Positions 24,850 to 33,309 of a DNA stretch of 41,535 nt are shown one piece after another. Origin of the DNA: Alphaproteobacteria bacterium UBA4588 (lineage in GTDB: Bacteria > Pseudomonadota > Alphaproteobacteria > Puniceispirillales > Puniceispirillaceae); the NCBI GenBank assembly GCA_002387605.1, contig DGJU01000006.1, positions 5,864 through 47,398 of the forward strand, given 5' to 3'. Below the pieces are notes generated by a model that ran no database searches, was not told where the DNA came from, and saw only the letters and a list, made by a program, of their open reading frames with translations. The translations under genes and the position numbers were made by a program. Positions within the stretch are counted from its first letter, which is position 1, and every line of letters begins with the position of its first letter.

Positions 24850-25080
24850 TTAGCGCCTCGTATTTGGCCGGGGAAGTTCTTTGGGGCCGTCACTCACAAA
24901 TTCCAGTCCGGACATGTTGCCGCGATAATGGTTGCGGTGTGCGTCATATTTCAGCACAAGCTTTATTTCGCGCTCAAGGCTGACGGTCAGCAGTGAGCCT
25001 TGCCGGAAATCTATTACCTCTGCGTCAATGACCCGGTCATTATCTGTGCATCTTACGATGCATGTTTGTGCAAAGCTCAT
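24850..25080 (-). CDS. Small conserved-looking hypothetical protein (76 residues)
   Basis: This small gene has a good AGGAG ribosome-binding site 8 nt before its ATG, and the protein is well balanced in composition. The predicted pattern is short beta strands (CIVRCTDNDRVIDAEVIDF, SLLTVSLEREIKLVLKYD), with a C-terminal YRGNMSGLEFVSDGP. I cannot name a family. It lies between the Liv operon and the beta-hydroxyacid dehydrogenase gene, convergent with the former and downstream of the latter. It could be the first gene or a stand-alone unit, because the dehydrogenase ends 29 bp before its start. Confidence 0.65.
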   Translation of the reverse strand: MSFAQTCIVRCTDNDRVIDAEVIDFRQGSLLTVSLEREIKLVLKYDAHRNHYRGNMSGLEFVSDGPKELPRPNTRR

Positions 25081-25109
25081 AATGTTATCTCCTGTTGCTC
25101 TTGCCTCTC

Positions 25110-25964
25110 CTATCGCGGAGTAGGAAAGATAGCTTCATAAAGTGCGGTATGGTCTGCGTCTTCGCCAAGCGTCTCTAATGCGTCTGCCAGCAAACTATTC
25201 AAGGCAGGTGTTATGGCCGTATCAAGCCCGTTCCGTATCATAAGGTCACTTGCGATACCGACATCTTTTGCCATCAGCTTCAGCGCAAATCCTGATACAT
25301 AGTCGCGCGGAATAATGAAGGGCCGCATTTTAACTTCGGTTGTATTATTCCGCCCGGTTGCGCCATTGATGACATCAACAAAATTATCGGGTGAAATACC
25401 AAACTGCTGAGCGGTTGCAAGGGCTTGCATACTGGCTGCAAGGCCTGCAGCCGAAACATAATTATTCAGCGCCTTCATCGCATGCCCCGCCCCAAGCGGG
25501 CCAACATGAATAACAGTGCCAAGCTTGGAAAGGTAATCTGTTGCAGTGGCAATATCGTCTGCCGTGCCGCCTGCCATAATCATCAATGTACCATTGCCAG
25601 CTTTTTTCACGCCGCCAGATACTGGCGCATCAACAAACTGCATGCTTGTTTGTGCAAGCTGGCCACCTAATGCTGTCGTCCCAACAGGATGACTTGATGA
25701 CATATCGATAAGCAGTCCTGCAAAACCTATATCGACAAGCTGCAGTGCAACCGTTTCAACAACCCTTCCATCGGGCAGCATTAAAATGATCGCTGCACAG
25801 TTGCTGAGGGCAGAAATATTATTAACCATGCGAATCTGCGATGAAGAAGATGCTGTTGCAGCAGGGTCAAGACCAAGAACCTCAACAGAACTATCTGCCA
25901 ATAAAGGGGCCATAACAGACCCCATTGCGCCAAGCCCAATAAATCCTATTTGCGTGCTATCCAT
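25110..25964 (-). CDS. 3-hydroxyisobutyrate dehydrogenase family NAD(P)-dependent reductase
   Basis: The ATG at 25964, with AGGAAA upstream, gives 284 residues. A longer frame reaching into the enoyl-CoA hydratase gene adds an unrelated N-terminus and was not used. The N-terminal nucleotide site is IGFIGLGAMGS, the substrate site is DAPVSGGVKKAGNGTL at about 112-127, and the catalytic lysine is K164 in HAMKALNN. The family oxidises beta-hydroxyacids to semialdehydes, or reduces them in reverse. It lies 28 bp after an enoyl-CoA hydratase gene. The pair recalls the valine pathway (methacrylyl-CoA, 3-hydroxyisobutyrate), though no 3-hydroxyisobutyryl-CoA hydrolase is visible. Confidence 0.88.
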   Translation of the reverse strand: MDSTQIGFIGLGAMGSVMAPLLADSSVEVLGLDPAATASSSSQIRMVNNISALSNCAAIILMLPDGRVVETVALQLVDIGFAGLLIDMSSSHPVGTTALGGQLAQTSMQFVDAPVSGGVKKAGNGTLMIMAGGTADDIATATDYLSKLGTVIHVGPLGAGHAMKALNNYVSAAGLAASMQALATAQQFGISPDNFVDVINGATGRNNTTEVKMRPFIIPRDYVSGFALKLMAKDVGIASDLMIRNGLDTAITPALNSLLADALETLGEDADHTALYEAIFPTPR

Positions 25965-25992
25965 TCTATTTCCTGCTGCTCTTTTTGCGGGG

Positions 25993-26787
25993 TTATTTAC
26001 CGGTAAAATTAGGGCGGCGCTTTTCATTAAAGGCAAGCACACCCTCACGCCTATCTTGCGAGGGAATGGTTCTGTTGTAAGCTTCAATTTCAAAGGCTAT
26101 GCCATCCATCACCGACATTTGCATACCGCGGTAAATAGCCTGTTTTGATTGCCGGGTTGCAATCGGCCCATTGGCGGCAATCGTGCTTGCAGTCTCAAGC
26201 ACAGCATCTCTTAGCTTGTCGCCAGGATAGACAGCATTAATAAGCCCCCATTCATACGCTTCAGCTGCTGAAAAGGGCTTGCCTGTTAAGATGAGCTCCA
26301 TCGCCCGGGCTTTACCAATAGCACGCGGCAGGTTCTGCGTGCCGCCAGCACCTGGAATAATGCCAAGCTTGACTTCTGTCTGGGCAAATTTGGCAGTGTC
26401 ACTTGCATAGGCAAAATCAAGCGCAGAAACCAGCTCGCATCCGCCGCCGTAAGCCGCCCCATTAATCGCCCCGATAACAGGCAATGGGCAGGCCATAATA
26501 GCGCGGACCATACGCTCATAAATCAGGTGCTGTGCTTGCCATGCTGCATCTGTCATGCCGTTACGTTCTTTTAAATCGCCCCCTGCACAGAATGCCCTAT
26601 CGCCACTACCGGTCAGAATGACAACGCGAAAATCTTCGATATCAGTTGTAAGCTGCTCAAACATCTCAACAAGATCATGCGCCATTTTGGTATTAAAGGC
26701 GTTTGCAGCATCTGGCCTGTTCAGCATAATTTGCACAATATGAGGCGCAACTTCGCTCACGAGTAATGTATCAAATGTGGTTTTCAT
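25993..26787 (-). CDS. Enoyl-CoA hydratase/isomerase family protein
   Basis: This 264-residue crotonase-fold protein has an oxyanion-hole region GAINGAAYGGGCELVSALD and both acid residues of true hydratases: E in GGGCEL and E in QTEVKLGIIPGAGGTQ. It would add water across a 2-enoyl-CoA. The gene diverges from the CoA transferase operon across a 178-bp gap carrying a 19-bp palindrome, and the beta-hydroxyacid dehydrogenase follows on the same strand. The exact acyl group is unknown. Confidence 0.9.
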   Translation of the reverse strand: MKTTFDTLLVSEVAPHIVQIMLNRPDAANAFNTKMAHDLVEMFEQLTTDIEDFRVVILTGSGDRAFCAGGDLKERNGMTDAAWQAQHLIYERMVRAIMACPLPVIGAINGAAYGGGCELVSALDFAYASDTAKFAQTEVKLGIIPGAGGTQNLPRAIGKARAMELILTGKPFSAAEAYEWGLINAVYPGDKLRDAVLETASTIAANGPIATRQSKQAIYRGMQMSVMDGIAFEIEAYNRTIPSQDRREGVLAFNEKRRPNFTGK

Positions 26788-26832
26788 CGTGCTAATCTCC
26801 GGTGAGTCCCTATTTCGTGAAAAACCTATAAA

Positions 26833-26851
26833 AAATATTAGGCTAATATTT
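26833..26851. promoter_or_regulatory. 19-bp palindrome in the divergent promoter region (candidate operator)
   Basis: AAATATTAG-G-CTAATATTT is a perfect inverted repeat with 9-bp arms and a single central base. It lies between the divergent enoyl-CoA hydratase and CoA transferase genes. This is the classic position for a repressor site controlling both directions. The cognate regulator gene is not adjacent. Confidence 0.6.
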
Positions 26852-26965
26852 GACCTCGTGCCTGCTTTATTTGCACGATAGAGTTATTAAGGTTGAGACG
26901 CGCCCCTGATCATTCCTGATAAGGTGGTTTATCATTGAATAAAAGTTGTAGGGACATGCAAAGTC

Positions 26966-28093
26966 ATGGGACTTCATAAAGAACTAGACGGTATTCTTGT
27001 TGTTTCGCTTGAACAGGCGGTGGCAGCGCCTTATTGCGGGCTTTTGCTGGCTGATGCGGGCGCAAGGGTGATTAAGGTTGAACGTCCGGAAGGTGATTTT
27101 GCGCGGGGTTATGATAATGGCGCTGGCGGGCAGAGCACCATTTTTGCGTGGCTTAATCGGGGTAAAGAATCTATCTGCCTAGATTTGAATATTGAAGAAG
27201 ATGCAGCCCTGCTTATCAAGATGCTGGCCCGCGCTGATGTGATGGTAAGCAATCTTGCGCCCGGCGCGCTAGAGCGGCGCGGCTTTTCAGGCGATCTGTT
27301 GCGAAAGACAAATCCGGGGCTTATCACTTGTGCTGTCACCGGCTATGGGAGTAAGGGAGATGCTGTTCGCAAAAAGGCCTATGATACTCTGGTTCAAGCA
27401 GAAAGTGGCATTTGCTCGGTTACCGGAACGCCGGAACATCCCTCACGTGTTGGCGTATCGCTTACGGACCTTTCAACAGGGCTGACAGCTTTTTCTGCCA
27501 TCTTGCGGGCGCTCCATCAAAGACACCGGACGGGTGTTGGAATCGATCTTGAGCTCTCAATGTTTGATGTGATGGCAGACTGGATGAATATGGCCATACT
27601 GAGTTATCGGTATTATGGTGATGCGCCGCCGCGCTCTGGTCTGACCCATAGTTTTGTTGCCCCTTATGGCGCGTTTGATACTAAGGATGGCAAACAGATT
27701 ATGCTCTCTATTCAGAATAATCGTGAATGGGCAATTTTCTGTCAGGAAATTTTGCAGGATGAAGCACTGATTAAGTCTCCCGACTACCAAAACAACACAG
27801 ATAGGGTGGAGAATAAAGCAGCGCTGGCGGCACTGATCAATGCGGTCTTTATGACTTTCACAAAAGAAGAAATGCTGGCAAAGCTTGAGGATGCCCGCAT
27901 TGCCTGTGCCTCGCTAAATTCTGTGGCTGAGATGTCAGACCATCCTTTCTTGCGTAATAGGTCAGTCGAATTTGCCGATATGCAGATAAAAATTGCAGAT
28001 TTGCCGGTTCAAACTGACACTGGCAGCGTCACCATTGTTCCGGCTCTTGGTCAACATACAGCCAGCCTAAGAGACGAATTTAGCCAACGTTAA
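26966..28093 (+). CDS. Class III CoA transferase (CaiB/BaiF family)
   Basis: This 375-residue protein has the family start LDGILVVSLEQAVAAPYCGLLLADAGARVIKVERPEGD and the catalytic aspartate D168 in SLTDLSTG. CaiB/BaiF enzymes move CoA from a donor thioester to a carboxylic acid by an aspartyl-CoA intermediate. It begins a plus-strand run of catabolic genes and would activate the acid that the acyl-CoA dehydrogenase then oxidises. An exact 18-bp tandem duplication spans its stop codon. Donor and acceptor acids cannot be identified. Confidence 0.9.
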   Translation: MGLHKELDGILVVSLEQAVAAPYCGLLLADAGARVIKVERPEGDFARGYDNGAGGQSTIFAWLNRGKESICLDLNIEEDAALLIKMLARADVMVSNLAPGALERRGFSGDLLRKTNPGLITCAVTGYGSKGDAVRKKAYDTLVQAESGICSVTGTPEHPSRVGVSLTDLSTGLTAFSAILRALHQRHRTGVGIDLELSMFDVMADWMNMAILSYRYYGDAPPRSGLTHSFVAPYGAFDTKDGKQIMLSIQNNREWAIFCQEILQDEALIKSPDYQNNTDRVENKAALAALINAVFMTFTKEEMLAKLEDARIACASLNSVAEMSDHPFLRNRSVEFADMQIKIADLPVQTDTGSVTIVPALGQHTASLRDEFSQR

Positions 28094-28119
28094 GAGATAA
28101 ACCAACGTTAAGAGATAAA
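28084..28119 (+). repeat. Perfect 18-bp tandem duplication across the CoA transferase stop codon
   Basis: CCAACGTTAAGAGATAAA occurs at 28084-28101 and again, unchanged, at 28102-28119. The first copy contains the last two codons and the TAA stop. Perfect identity suggests a recent slippage duplication, which leaves the protein unaffected and lengthens the intergenic spacer. Confidence 0.9.
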
Positions 28120-28156
28120 ATAGTGAGATGCTGAAGCATCATGTGAGGAATGTTAG

Positions 28157-29314
28157 ATGAAATATGATGTAAGCCATCCAGAAATTCGTGAAGGTGTTAC
28201 AAAGCTCTGTGCTGAATTTGATGGACGTTACTGGCAGGAATGTGACCGTGAAAATGCCTATCCTACTAAATTTGTTCAAGCGCTCACACAGGCAGGGTAT
28301 CTGTCAGCCCTTATCCCTGAGGAGTATGATGGGCTGGGGCTGCCATTATCTGCTGGTGCGGCAATTCTCGAAGAAATTCATCGCTCAGGCGGAAATGCAG
28401 CTGCCTGCCATGCGCAAATGTATACAATGGGAACCGTGTTGAGGCATGGAAATGATGCGCAGAAACAGGCCTATCTTCCAAAAATTGCTTCAGGCGAATT
28501 GCGGCTTCAGGCCTTTGGGGTAACAGAGCCAACAAGCGGTACGGACACCACAGCTTTGCGCACAACAGCCAGACGAGAGGGTGATAATTATATCGTTAAT
28601 GGCCAGAAAATCTGGACATCGCGGGCTGAATATTCCGATTTGATGCTTTTGTTGGCACGTACAACACCGCGTGAAGAATGTGCCAAAAAGACGGACGGAC
28701 TATCGGTGTTTCTGGTTGATATGCGCGAGGTGCGCGGCACATCACTCACAATCCGGCCTATCCGGACCATGATGAATCATTCAACAACCGAGCTCTTTTT
28801 CGACGATATGCCAATACCGGCGAGCAGTCTTGTCGGCGAGGAAGGTAAAGGGTTCCGCTATATCCTGTCCGGCATGAATGCAGAACGTATGCTCATCGCG
28901 GCTGAATGTATTGGTGATGCGAAATGGTTTATTGAAAAAGCGAGCGATTATGCCTGTGACCGGTCAATTTTCGAACGACCCATTGGCCAGAATCAGGGCA
29001 TTCAATTTCCGATTGCCAAATCCTATGCTCAGATGCGGGCTGCTGAATTGATGGTATCGCAGTCTCTTCGTTTGTATGAGGCCGGCGGAAATCCAGGCGA
29101 AGAAGCCAATATTGCCAAGCTTTTGGCAGCCGACGCATCATGGGCAGCAGCAGAGGCATGTCTACAGACATTTGGCGGCTTTGGCTTTGCAGAAGAATAT
29201 GATGTAGAGCGCAAATATCGCGAGACCCGCCTCTATCAGATAGCGCCTATCTCAACCAACCTCATCCTGTCCTATATTGCAGAGCATATTCTTGATATGC
29301 CGCGCTCCTATTAA
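28157..29314 (+). CDS. Acyl-CoA dehydrogenase
   Basis: This 385-residue flavoprotein has VTEPTSGTDT and IWTSRAEYSD as in the family's flavin-binding segments. The usual C-terminal catalytic EGT stretch reads QIAPISTN, so the common glutamate is absent. Instead NAERMLIAA provides E243 at the position used by isovaleryl-CoA and long-chain acyl-CoA dehydrogenases. That points to a branched or unusual acyl-CoA substrate. It introduces a 2,3 double bond, feeding electrons to ETF. It follows the CoA transferase by 63 bp on the same strand. Confidence 0.88.
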   Translation: MKYDVSHPEIREGVTKLCAEFDGRYWQECDRENAYPTKFVQALTQAGYLSALIPEEYDGLGLPLSAGAAILEEIHRSGGNAAACHAQMYTMGTVLRHGNDAQKQAYLPKIASGELRLQAFGVTEPTSGTDTTALRTTARREGDNYIVNGQKIWTSRAEYSDLMLLLARTTPREECAKKTDGLSVFLVDMREVRGTSLTIRPIRTMMNHSTTELFFDDMPIPASSLVGEEGKGFRYILSGMNAERMLIAAECIGDAKWFIEKASDYACDRSIFERPIGQNQGIQFPIAKSYAQMRAAELMVSQSLRLYEAGGNPGEEANIAKLLAADASWAAAEACLQTFGGFGFAEEYDVERKYRETRLYQIAPISTNLILSYIAEHILDMPRSY

Positions 29315-29333
29315 AGCAGAAAAAGGGATAGAT

Positions 29334-30638
29334 ATGTCAGAGCCAACAACACTTGCCGCCAGATTAGCCAGATTTGCTATCAGCACACCGCAGGAAAATC
29401 TACAGTGCCCCTCGCGGGAAATTGTCCATTTATCAATGATAGATTTCATCGCAGTTGCCAGAGCTGGTGCAGATGAGCCTGTTGCCCGGATTGCCCGTGA
29501 GATGGTGCTAGCAGAAGAGGGCCGCGCGGATGCCTCACTTGTTGGCTCAGATGTGCGTGTGCCGGCGCGGGCTGCTGCGTTAGCGAATGGCGCTGCGGGG
29601 CATGCTCTTGATTATGATGACACCCATTTTGCATATGTTGGCCATCCTTCGACAGTTATTATGCCTGTGGTATTGGCACTCGCCCAAAAAACAGGGGCAA
29701 CGCCATCTGCACTTTATGATGCGGCTCTCATCGGGCTTGAAGGTGCAAGCCGGGTTGGCGCTTGGCTTGGCAGAACTCATTATCAGATTGGGTTTCACAG
29801 TACAGCGAGCGCTGGTAGTTTTGGCGCTGCCATGGCGGCAAGCCGTCTGCTCGGCCTGAGCGAAGCGCAAACAATTCATGCCTTAAGTCTTGTTGCGTCC
29901 CGGGCGTCCGGGCTCAAATCACAATTTGGTACGATGGGGAAGCCCTATCATGCTGGTATGGCGGCAAGTAACGGTATTGAAGTCGCATTGCTGGCGCAGG
30001 CAGGGTTTATATCACGCCCGTCAGCGCTGGATGGCGAACAAGGCTTTGCTGAAACACATGCTGGCGAATGTAATAACGCTGCGTTTGAGGGAATGGGTGA
30101 GGTCTTTATTTTCGGGGATGTTCAACATAAATTCCACGCCTGCTGTCATGGCTTGCATGCCTGCCTAGAAGCACTTGGCCGTATCATAGCAGAGGGCGGG
30201 GCTGTTTCAGGCCAGATAGAGATGATGAGTGTTTCTACTAATTCTCGGTTTATGCGGGTTTGTAATATTGCATCTCCGACAACAGGGCTTGAAGCAAAAT
30301 TCAGTTTTCGTCTTGTCATGGCGCTTGCTGTATTGGGCTATGATACTGCCGCACTTGATACCTATACTGATGCGATATGCTCAGCGCCGCCGGTTGTTGC
30401 GCTGCGTGATATGGTTGTTGTGAGTATAGATGATACGCTTGCAGAAACAGAATCTGTTGTGACTGTGACAGATAAGTCTGGCGTTCAAAAAACAGCACGA
30501 TATGATTTAAGTGACCCCCTGCCGCTCGCAGAAAAACAGGCACGCATTGCCGCAAAATCTGCCAGCCTTATTAGTGATGGCGCCGCACAGCAGCTTTGGG
30601 ATAACGTAATGGCTGAACAGACTTTGCCAATTTTATAG
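29334..30638 (+). CDS. MmgE/PrpD family protein
   Basis: The ATG at 29334, preceded by AAAAGGGATAG, gives 434 residues. The frame opens 57 nt earlier inside the dehydrogenase gene. The segment LANGAAGHALDYDDTHFAYVGHPSTVIMPVVLALA at about 80-114 is the family hallmark and contains the DYDD and H-P active-site region. MmgE/PrpD proteins include 2-methylcitrate dehydratase, cis-aconitate decarboxylase and several hydrolyases of unknown substrate. It lies between the acyl-CoA dehydrogenase and an alcohol dehydrogenase. No methylcitrate synthase or lyase is present, so a standard methylcitrate cycle is unlikely. Confidence 0.85.
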   Translation: MSEPTTLAARLARFAISTPQENLQCPSREIVHLSMIDFIAVARAGADEPVARIAREMVLAEEGRADASLVGSDVRVPARAAALANGAAGHALDYDDTHFAYVGHPSTVIMPVVLALAQKTGATPSALYDAALIGLEGASRVGAWLGRTHYQIGFHSTASAGSFGAAMAASRLLGLSEAQTIHALSLVASRASGLKSQFGTMGKPYHAGMAASNGIEVALLAQAGFISRPSALDGEQGFAETHAGECNNAAFEGMGEVFIFGDVQHKFHACCHGLHACLEALGRIIAEGGAVSGQIEMMSVSTNSRFMRVCNIASPTTGLEAKFSFRLVMALAVLGYDTAALDTYTDAICSAPPVVALRDMVVVSIDDTLAETESVVTVTDKSGVQKTARYDLSDPLPLAEKQARIAAKSASLISDGAAQQLWDNVMAEQTLPIL

Positions 30639-30659
30639 AACCATAAAAGGGGGATACTA

Positions 30660-31754
30660 ATGGAGCATTATACCAGTTTTGACCTAACAGAATGGGGCGA
30701 GCCATTTGAAGAGGCGTTACATGAGATGCCGCAGGTCACTGGCCGCGAAGTGCTAGTGCGGATCACGGCTTCTGGATTGTGCCATTCAGATCTGCATATT
30801 AAAAAGGGGTTCATGGATCTTGGCGAGAAGGGCAAACTGACCTTTACCGAGCGGGGGGCAACATTACCATTGACCCTTGGTCATGAAATGGCGGGGGATG
30901 TTGTTGCTGCTGGGCCTGATGCAACGGTCACCGCTGGCCAGTCTGTTGTTATTTTTCCCTGGATTGGTTGCCGTAATTGCACGCCATGTGATGAAGATAG
31001 GGAGAGTGATTGCACCTCTATGCGTATTCTGGGCATTCACCGGAATGGCGGATTTGCGACGCATGTCGTGGTTGAGGATGAAAAGTTTCTTGTTGATATT
31101 CAGGGGCTGGACCCAGCAAAAGTTGCGCCTTATGCCTGCTCTGGGCTGACTGTCTATAATGCGTTGAGCAAAGTAGGCCCGCTGCGTGATGGCCAGTGGC
31201 TTGCTATATTGGGTGCTGGCGGTCTGGGGCTAAACGCAGTCGCGATTGCAAAGGCGCTTGGATATCGTCATATCATTGCGGTTGATATTGATGATGCCAA
31301 ATTAGAGGCTGCCCAGAAAGTAGGAGCCTCACAGGTTGTGAATGCCCGTGCAGATGATGCTGTTGACCAGCTAAAAGCGCTTACTGATAATCAGCTTTTT
31401 GGCGTGGTTGACACTTTTGGCTCAGAGCAGACAGGCGCGCTTGCAGTGACTGCAATGACCAAGGCAGCCACCTATGTGGTCGTTGGCCAGCATGGCGGTG
31501 ATTTTAAAATGCCACAGATCTGGTTGCCGCAGAAAGCAATGACTGTGCGCGGCAGCCATGTGGGAAATAGCCCGCAACTTGCAACATTGATTCAGATGTA
31601 TCGTGATGGCAAGCTGCAGGATATTCCCATTGAAACAAGACCGCTTTCTGCTGTGAATGAAGCAATTGACGATTTGCATGCAGGGCGGGTAACAGGGCGA
31701 ATTGTCTTTGTACCAGACACGCTAGATGCTGCGGGAAATGAAATAGGAGAGTAG
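30660..31754 (+). CDS. Zinc-dependent alcohol dehydrogenase (medium-chain family)
   Basis: This 364-residue enzyme binds catalytic zinc through C41 (GLCHSDLH) and H75-E76 (LGHEMAGD). Structural zinc is held by C104, C107, C110 and C118 (GCRNCTPCDEDRESDC). The nucleotide site LGAGGLGLNAVA is followed by an acidic residue (AVDIDDAKLEAA), favouring NAD. It oxidises an alcohol to an aldehyde or ketone. The aldehyde dehydrogenase gene starts 6 nt after its stop, so the two very probably catalyse successive oxidations. AAAGGGGG upstream is a strong ribosome-binding site. Confidence 0.92.
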   Translation: MEHYTSFDLTEWGEPFEEALHEMPQVTGREVLVRITASGLCHSDLHIKKGFMDLGEKGKLTFTERGATLPLTLGHEMAGDVVAAGPDATVTAGQSVVIFPWIGCRNCTPCDEDRESDCTSMRILGIHRNGGFATHVVVEDEKFLVDIQGLDPAKVAPYACSGLTVYNALSKVGPLRDGQWLAILGAGGLGLNAVAIAKALGYRHIIAVDIDDAKLEAAQKVGASQVVNARADDAVDQLKALTDNQLFGVVDTFGSEQTGALAVTAMTKAATYVVVGQHGGDFKMPQIWLPQKAMTVRGSHVGNSPQLATLIQMYRDGKLQDIPIETRPLSAVNEAIDDLHAGRVTGRIVFVPDTLDAAGNEIGE

Positions 31755-31760
31755 AGAATT

Positions 31761-33236
31761 ATGGAAAGATATCAGCATTATATTAATGGTCAGTGGACTG
31801 ACCCTGCCTCAGGTGAATGGTTTTTATCGGAAAACCCTTATACAGGTGAGCCATGGGCAGAAATCGCGCGCGGTTCTGCTGCGGACGTTGATAAGGCGGT
31901 GACCGCGGCAAAGGCTGCGTTTGAGGGCGAGTGGGGTGAAATGAAGCCAACCCAGCGCGGTAAGATTCTGGTTAAGCTTGCTGAGCTCATCGAGCGGGAT
32001 GCGGCGCGACTTGGTGAAATTGAGGTGCGTGATAATGGTAAGCTGCTGGCGGAGATGGCGGGTCAGACAAAATATGTTGCTGAATGGTATCGCTATTATG
32101 GCGGCCTAGCTGACAAGGTCGAAGGCTCTGTTATTCCAACTGACAAACCCGGTATTTTTAATTTTACCCGCTATGAGCCTTACGGTGTCGTCGGGCTTAT
32201 TACGCCGTGGAATTCGCCCCTTTTGCTGGTGGGCTACAAACTTGCTCCGGCTCTTGCGGCTGGTAATACAGTGGTTATCAAACCATCCGAATTTACCTCT
32301 GCATCAACATTGGAATTCATGAAGCTGATTTCTGAAGCAGGCTTCCCTGAAGGGGTTGTCAATGTGGTGACAGGGTATGGCGCTGAAGCAGGTGGTCCGC
32401 TTGTTGACCATCCTGATGTAATGAAAATTGGCTTTACTGGCTCAGACGTATCAGGTCAGAAAATCTATGAAGCTGCGGCCCGTAAAATCATTCCTGTTAC
32501 TTTGGAGCTTGGCGGGAAATCACCGAATATCGTGTTTGAAGATGCCGATATCGAAGCCGCTGTTATGGGGGCTGTATCTGGCATTTTTGCTGCAACAGGC
32601 CAGACATGTATCGCTGGTTCACGCTTGCTCGTTCAGCGGTCTATTCAGGAAAAGTTTACCGCCCGCCTGCTTGAAGTTGCCAAGGAAGCCAAGATTGGCG
32701 ATCCGATGTCTTCTGATACCAATATCGGCCCTGTAACAACGCCGCCGCAATTCAAGAAAGTCATGGATTATATCGATATTGCAAAACAGGAAGGCGCACA
32801 TTGTATTCTTGGCGGCAAGCCCTATACCGGTCCCGGCTCAGCCGGCAGCCAGTTTGTTGAGCCAACCATTTTCACAGGTGTGACAAATGATATGCGGATT
32901 GCTCAGGAAGAAGTATTCGGGCCTGTTCTGTCTATCATTCCGTTCGATACTGAAGAAGAAGCGATTGCTATTGGTAATGATGTTGTGTTTGGCCTAGCGG
33001 CAGGTGTTTGGACCTCGAATATTGGGCGCGCCTTGCGGATGTCTGAAAAGCTTCGGGCGGGCACTGTCTGGGTAAATACTTATCGTGCTGTCAGCTTTAC
33101 ATCACCATTTGGTGGTTACAAGCGTAGCGGAGAAGGCCGTGAAAACGGTCAGGAAGCTATCAAGGCCTTCTTGCAGGTTAAGTCAGTCTGGATTGCACAG
33201 GAAACAAGCACGGCCAATCCGTTTATTATGCGCTAA
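31761..33236 (+). CDS. NAD(P)-dependent aldehyde dehydrogenase
   Basis: This 491-residue protein is a complete non-acylating aldehyde dehydrogenase. The oxyanion asparagine is N151 (TPWNSPL), the general base E249 (LELGGKSPN) and the nucleophile C283 (GQTCIAGSR). It oxidises an aldehyde to a carboxylic acid. Coupled to the zinc alcohol dehydrogenase 6 nt upstream, it should supply the acid for the CoA transferase encoded earlier in the same run. A long hairpin follows, shared with the convergent gene. Confidence 0.93.
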   Translation: MERYQHYINGQWTDPASGEWFLSENPYTGEPWAEIARGSAADVDKAVTAAKAAFEGEWGEMKPTQRGKILVKLAELIERDAARLGEIEVRDNGKLLAEMAGQTKYVAEWYRYYGGLADKVEGSVIPTDKPGIFNFTRYEPYGVVGLITPWNSPLLLVGYKLAPALAAGNTVVIKPSEFTSASTLEFMKLISEAGFPEGVVNVVTGYGAEAGGPLVDHPDVMKIGFTGSDVSGQKIYEAAARKIIPVTLELGGKSPNIVFEDADIEAAVMGAVSGIFAATGQTCIAGSRLLVQRSIQEKFTARLLEVAKEAKIGDPMSSDTNIGPVTTPPQFKKVMDYIDIAKQEGAHCILGGKPYTGPGSAGSQFVEPTIFTGVTNDMRIAQEEVFGPVLSIIPFDTEEEAIAIGNDVVFGLAAGVWTSNIGRALRMSEKLRAGTVWVNTYRAVSFTSPFGGYKRSGEGRENGQEAIKAFLQVKSVWIAQETSTANPFIMR

Positions 33237-33274
33237 CCATCTGTAAGCGCAGATACTGATGTCATAAAATAGCC

Positions 33275-33309
33275 AGCGCGGCGCCTTCATTAAAAGGAGG
33301 CTTCGCGCT
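33275..33309. terminator. Hairpin between convergent aldehyde dehydrogenase and ketopantoate reductase-like genes
   Basis: AGCGCG (33275-33280) pairs with CGCGCT (33304-33309). After a 2-by-2 mismatch GCC (33283-33285) pairs with GGC (33299-33301), with a few more weak pairs inside. The structure contains the stop codon of the minus-strand gene. No long T run follows in either direction, but its position between converging genes suggests bidirectional termination. Confidence 0.5.

Noticed and set aside
29277..29333. Upstream start for the MmgE/PrpD gene
   Set aside because: It lies inside the acyl-CoA dehydrogenase gene. The ATG at 29334 has a good AAAAGGGATAG site and matches the expected N-terminus.
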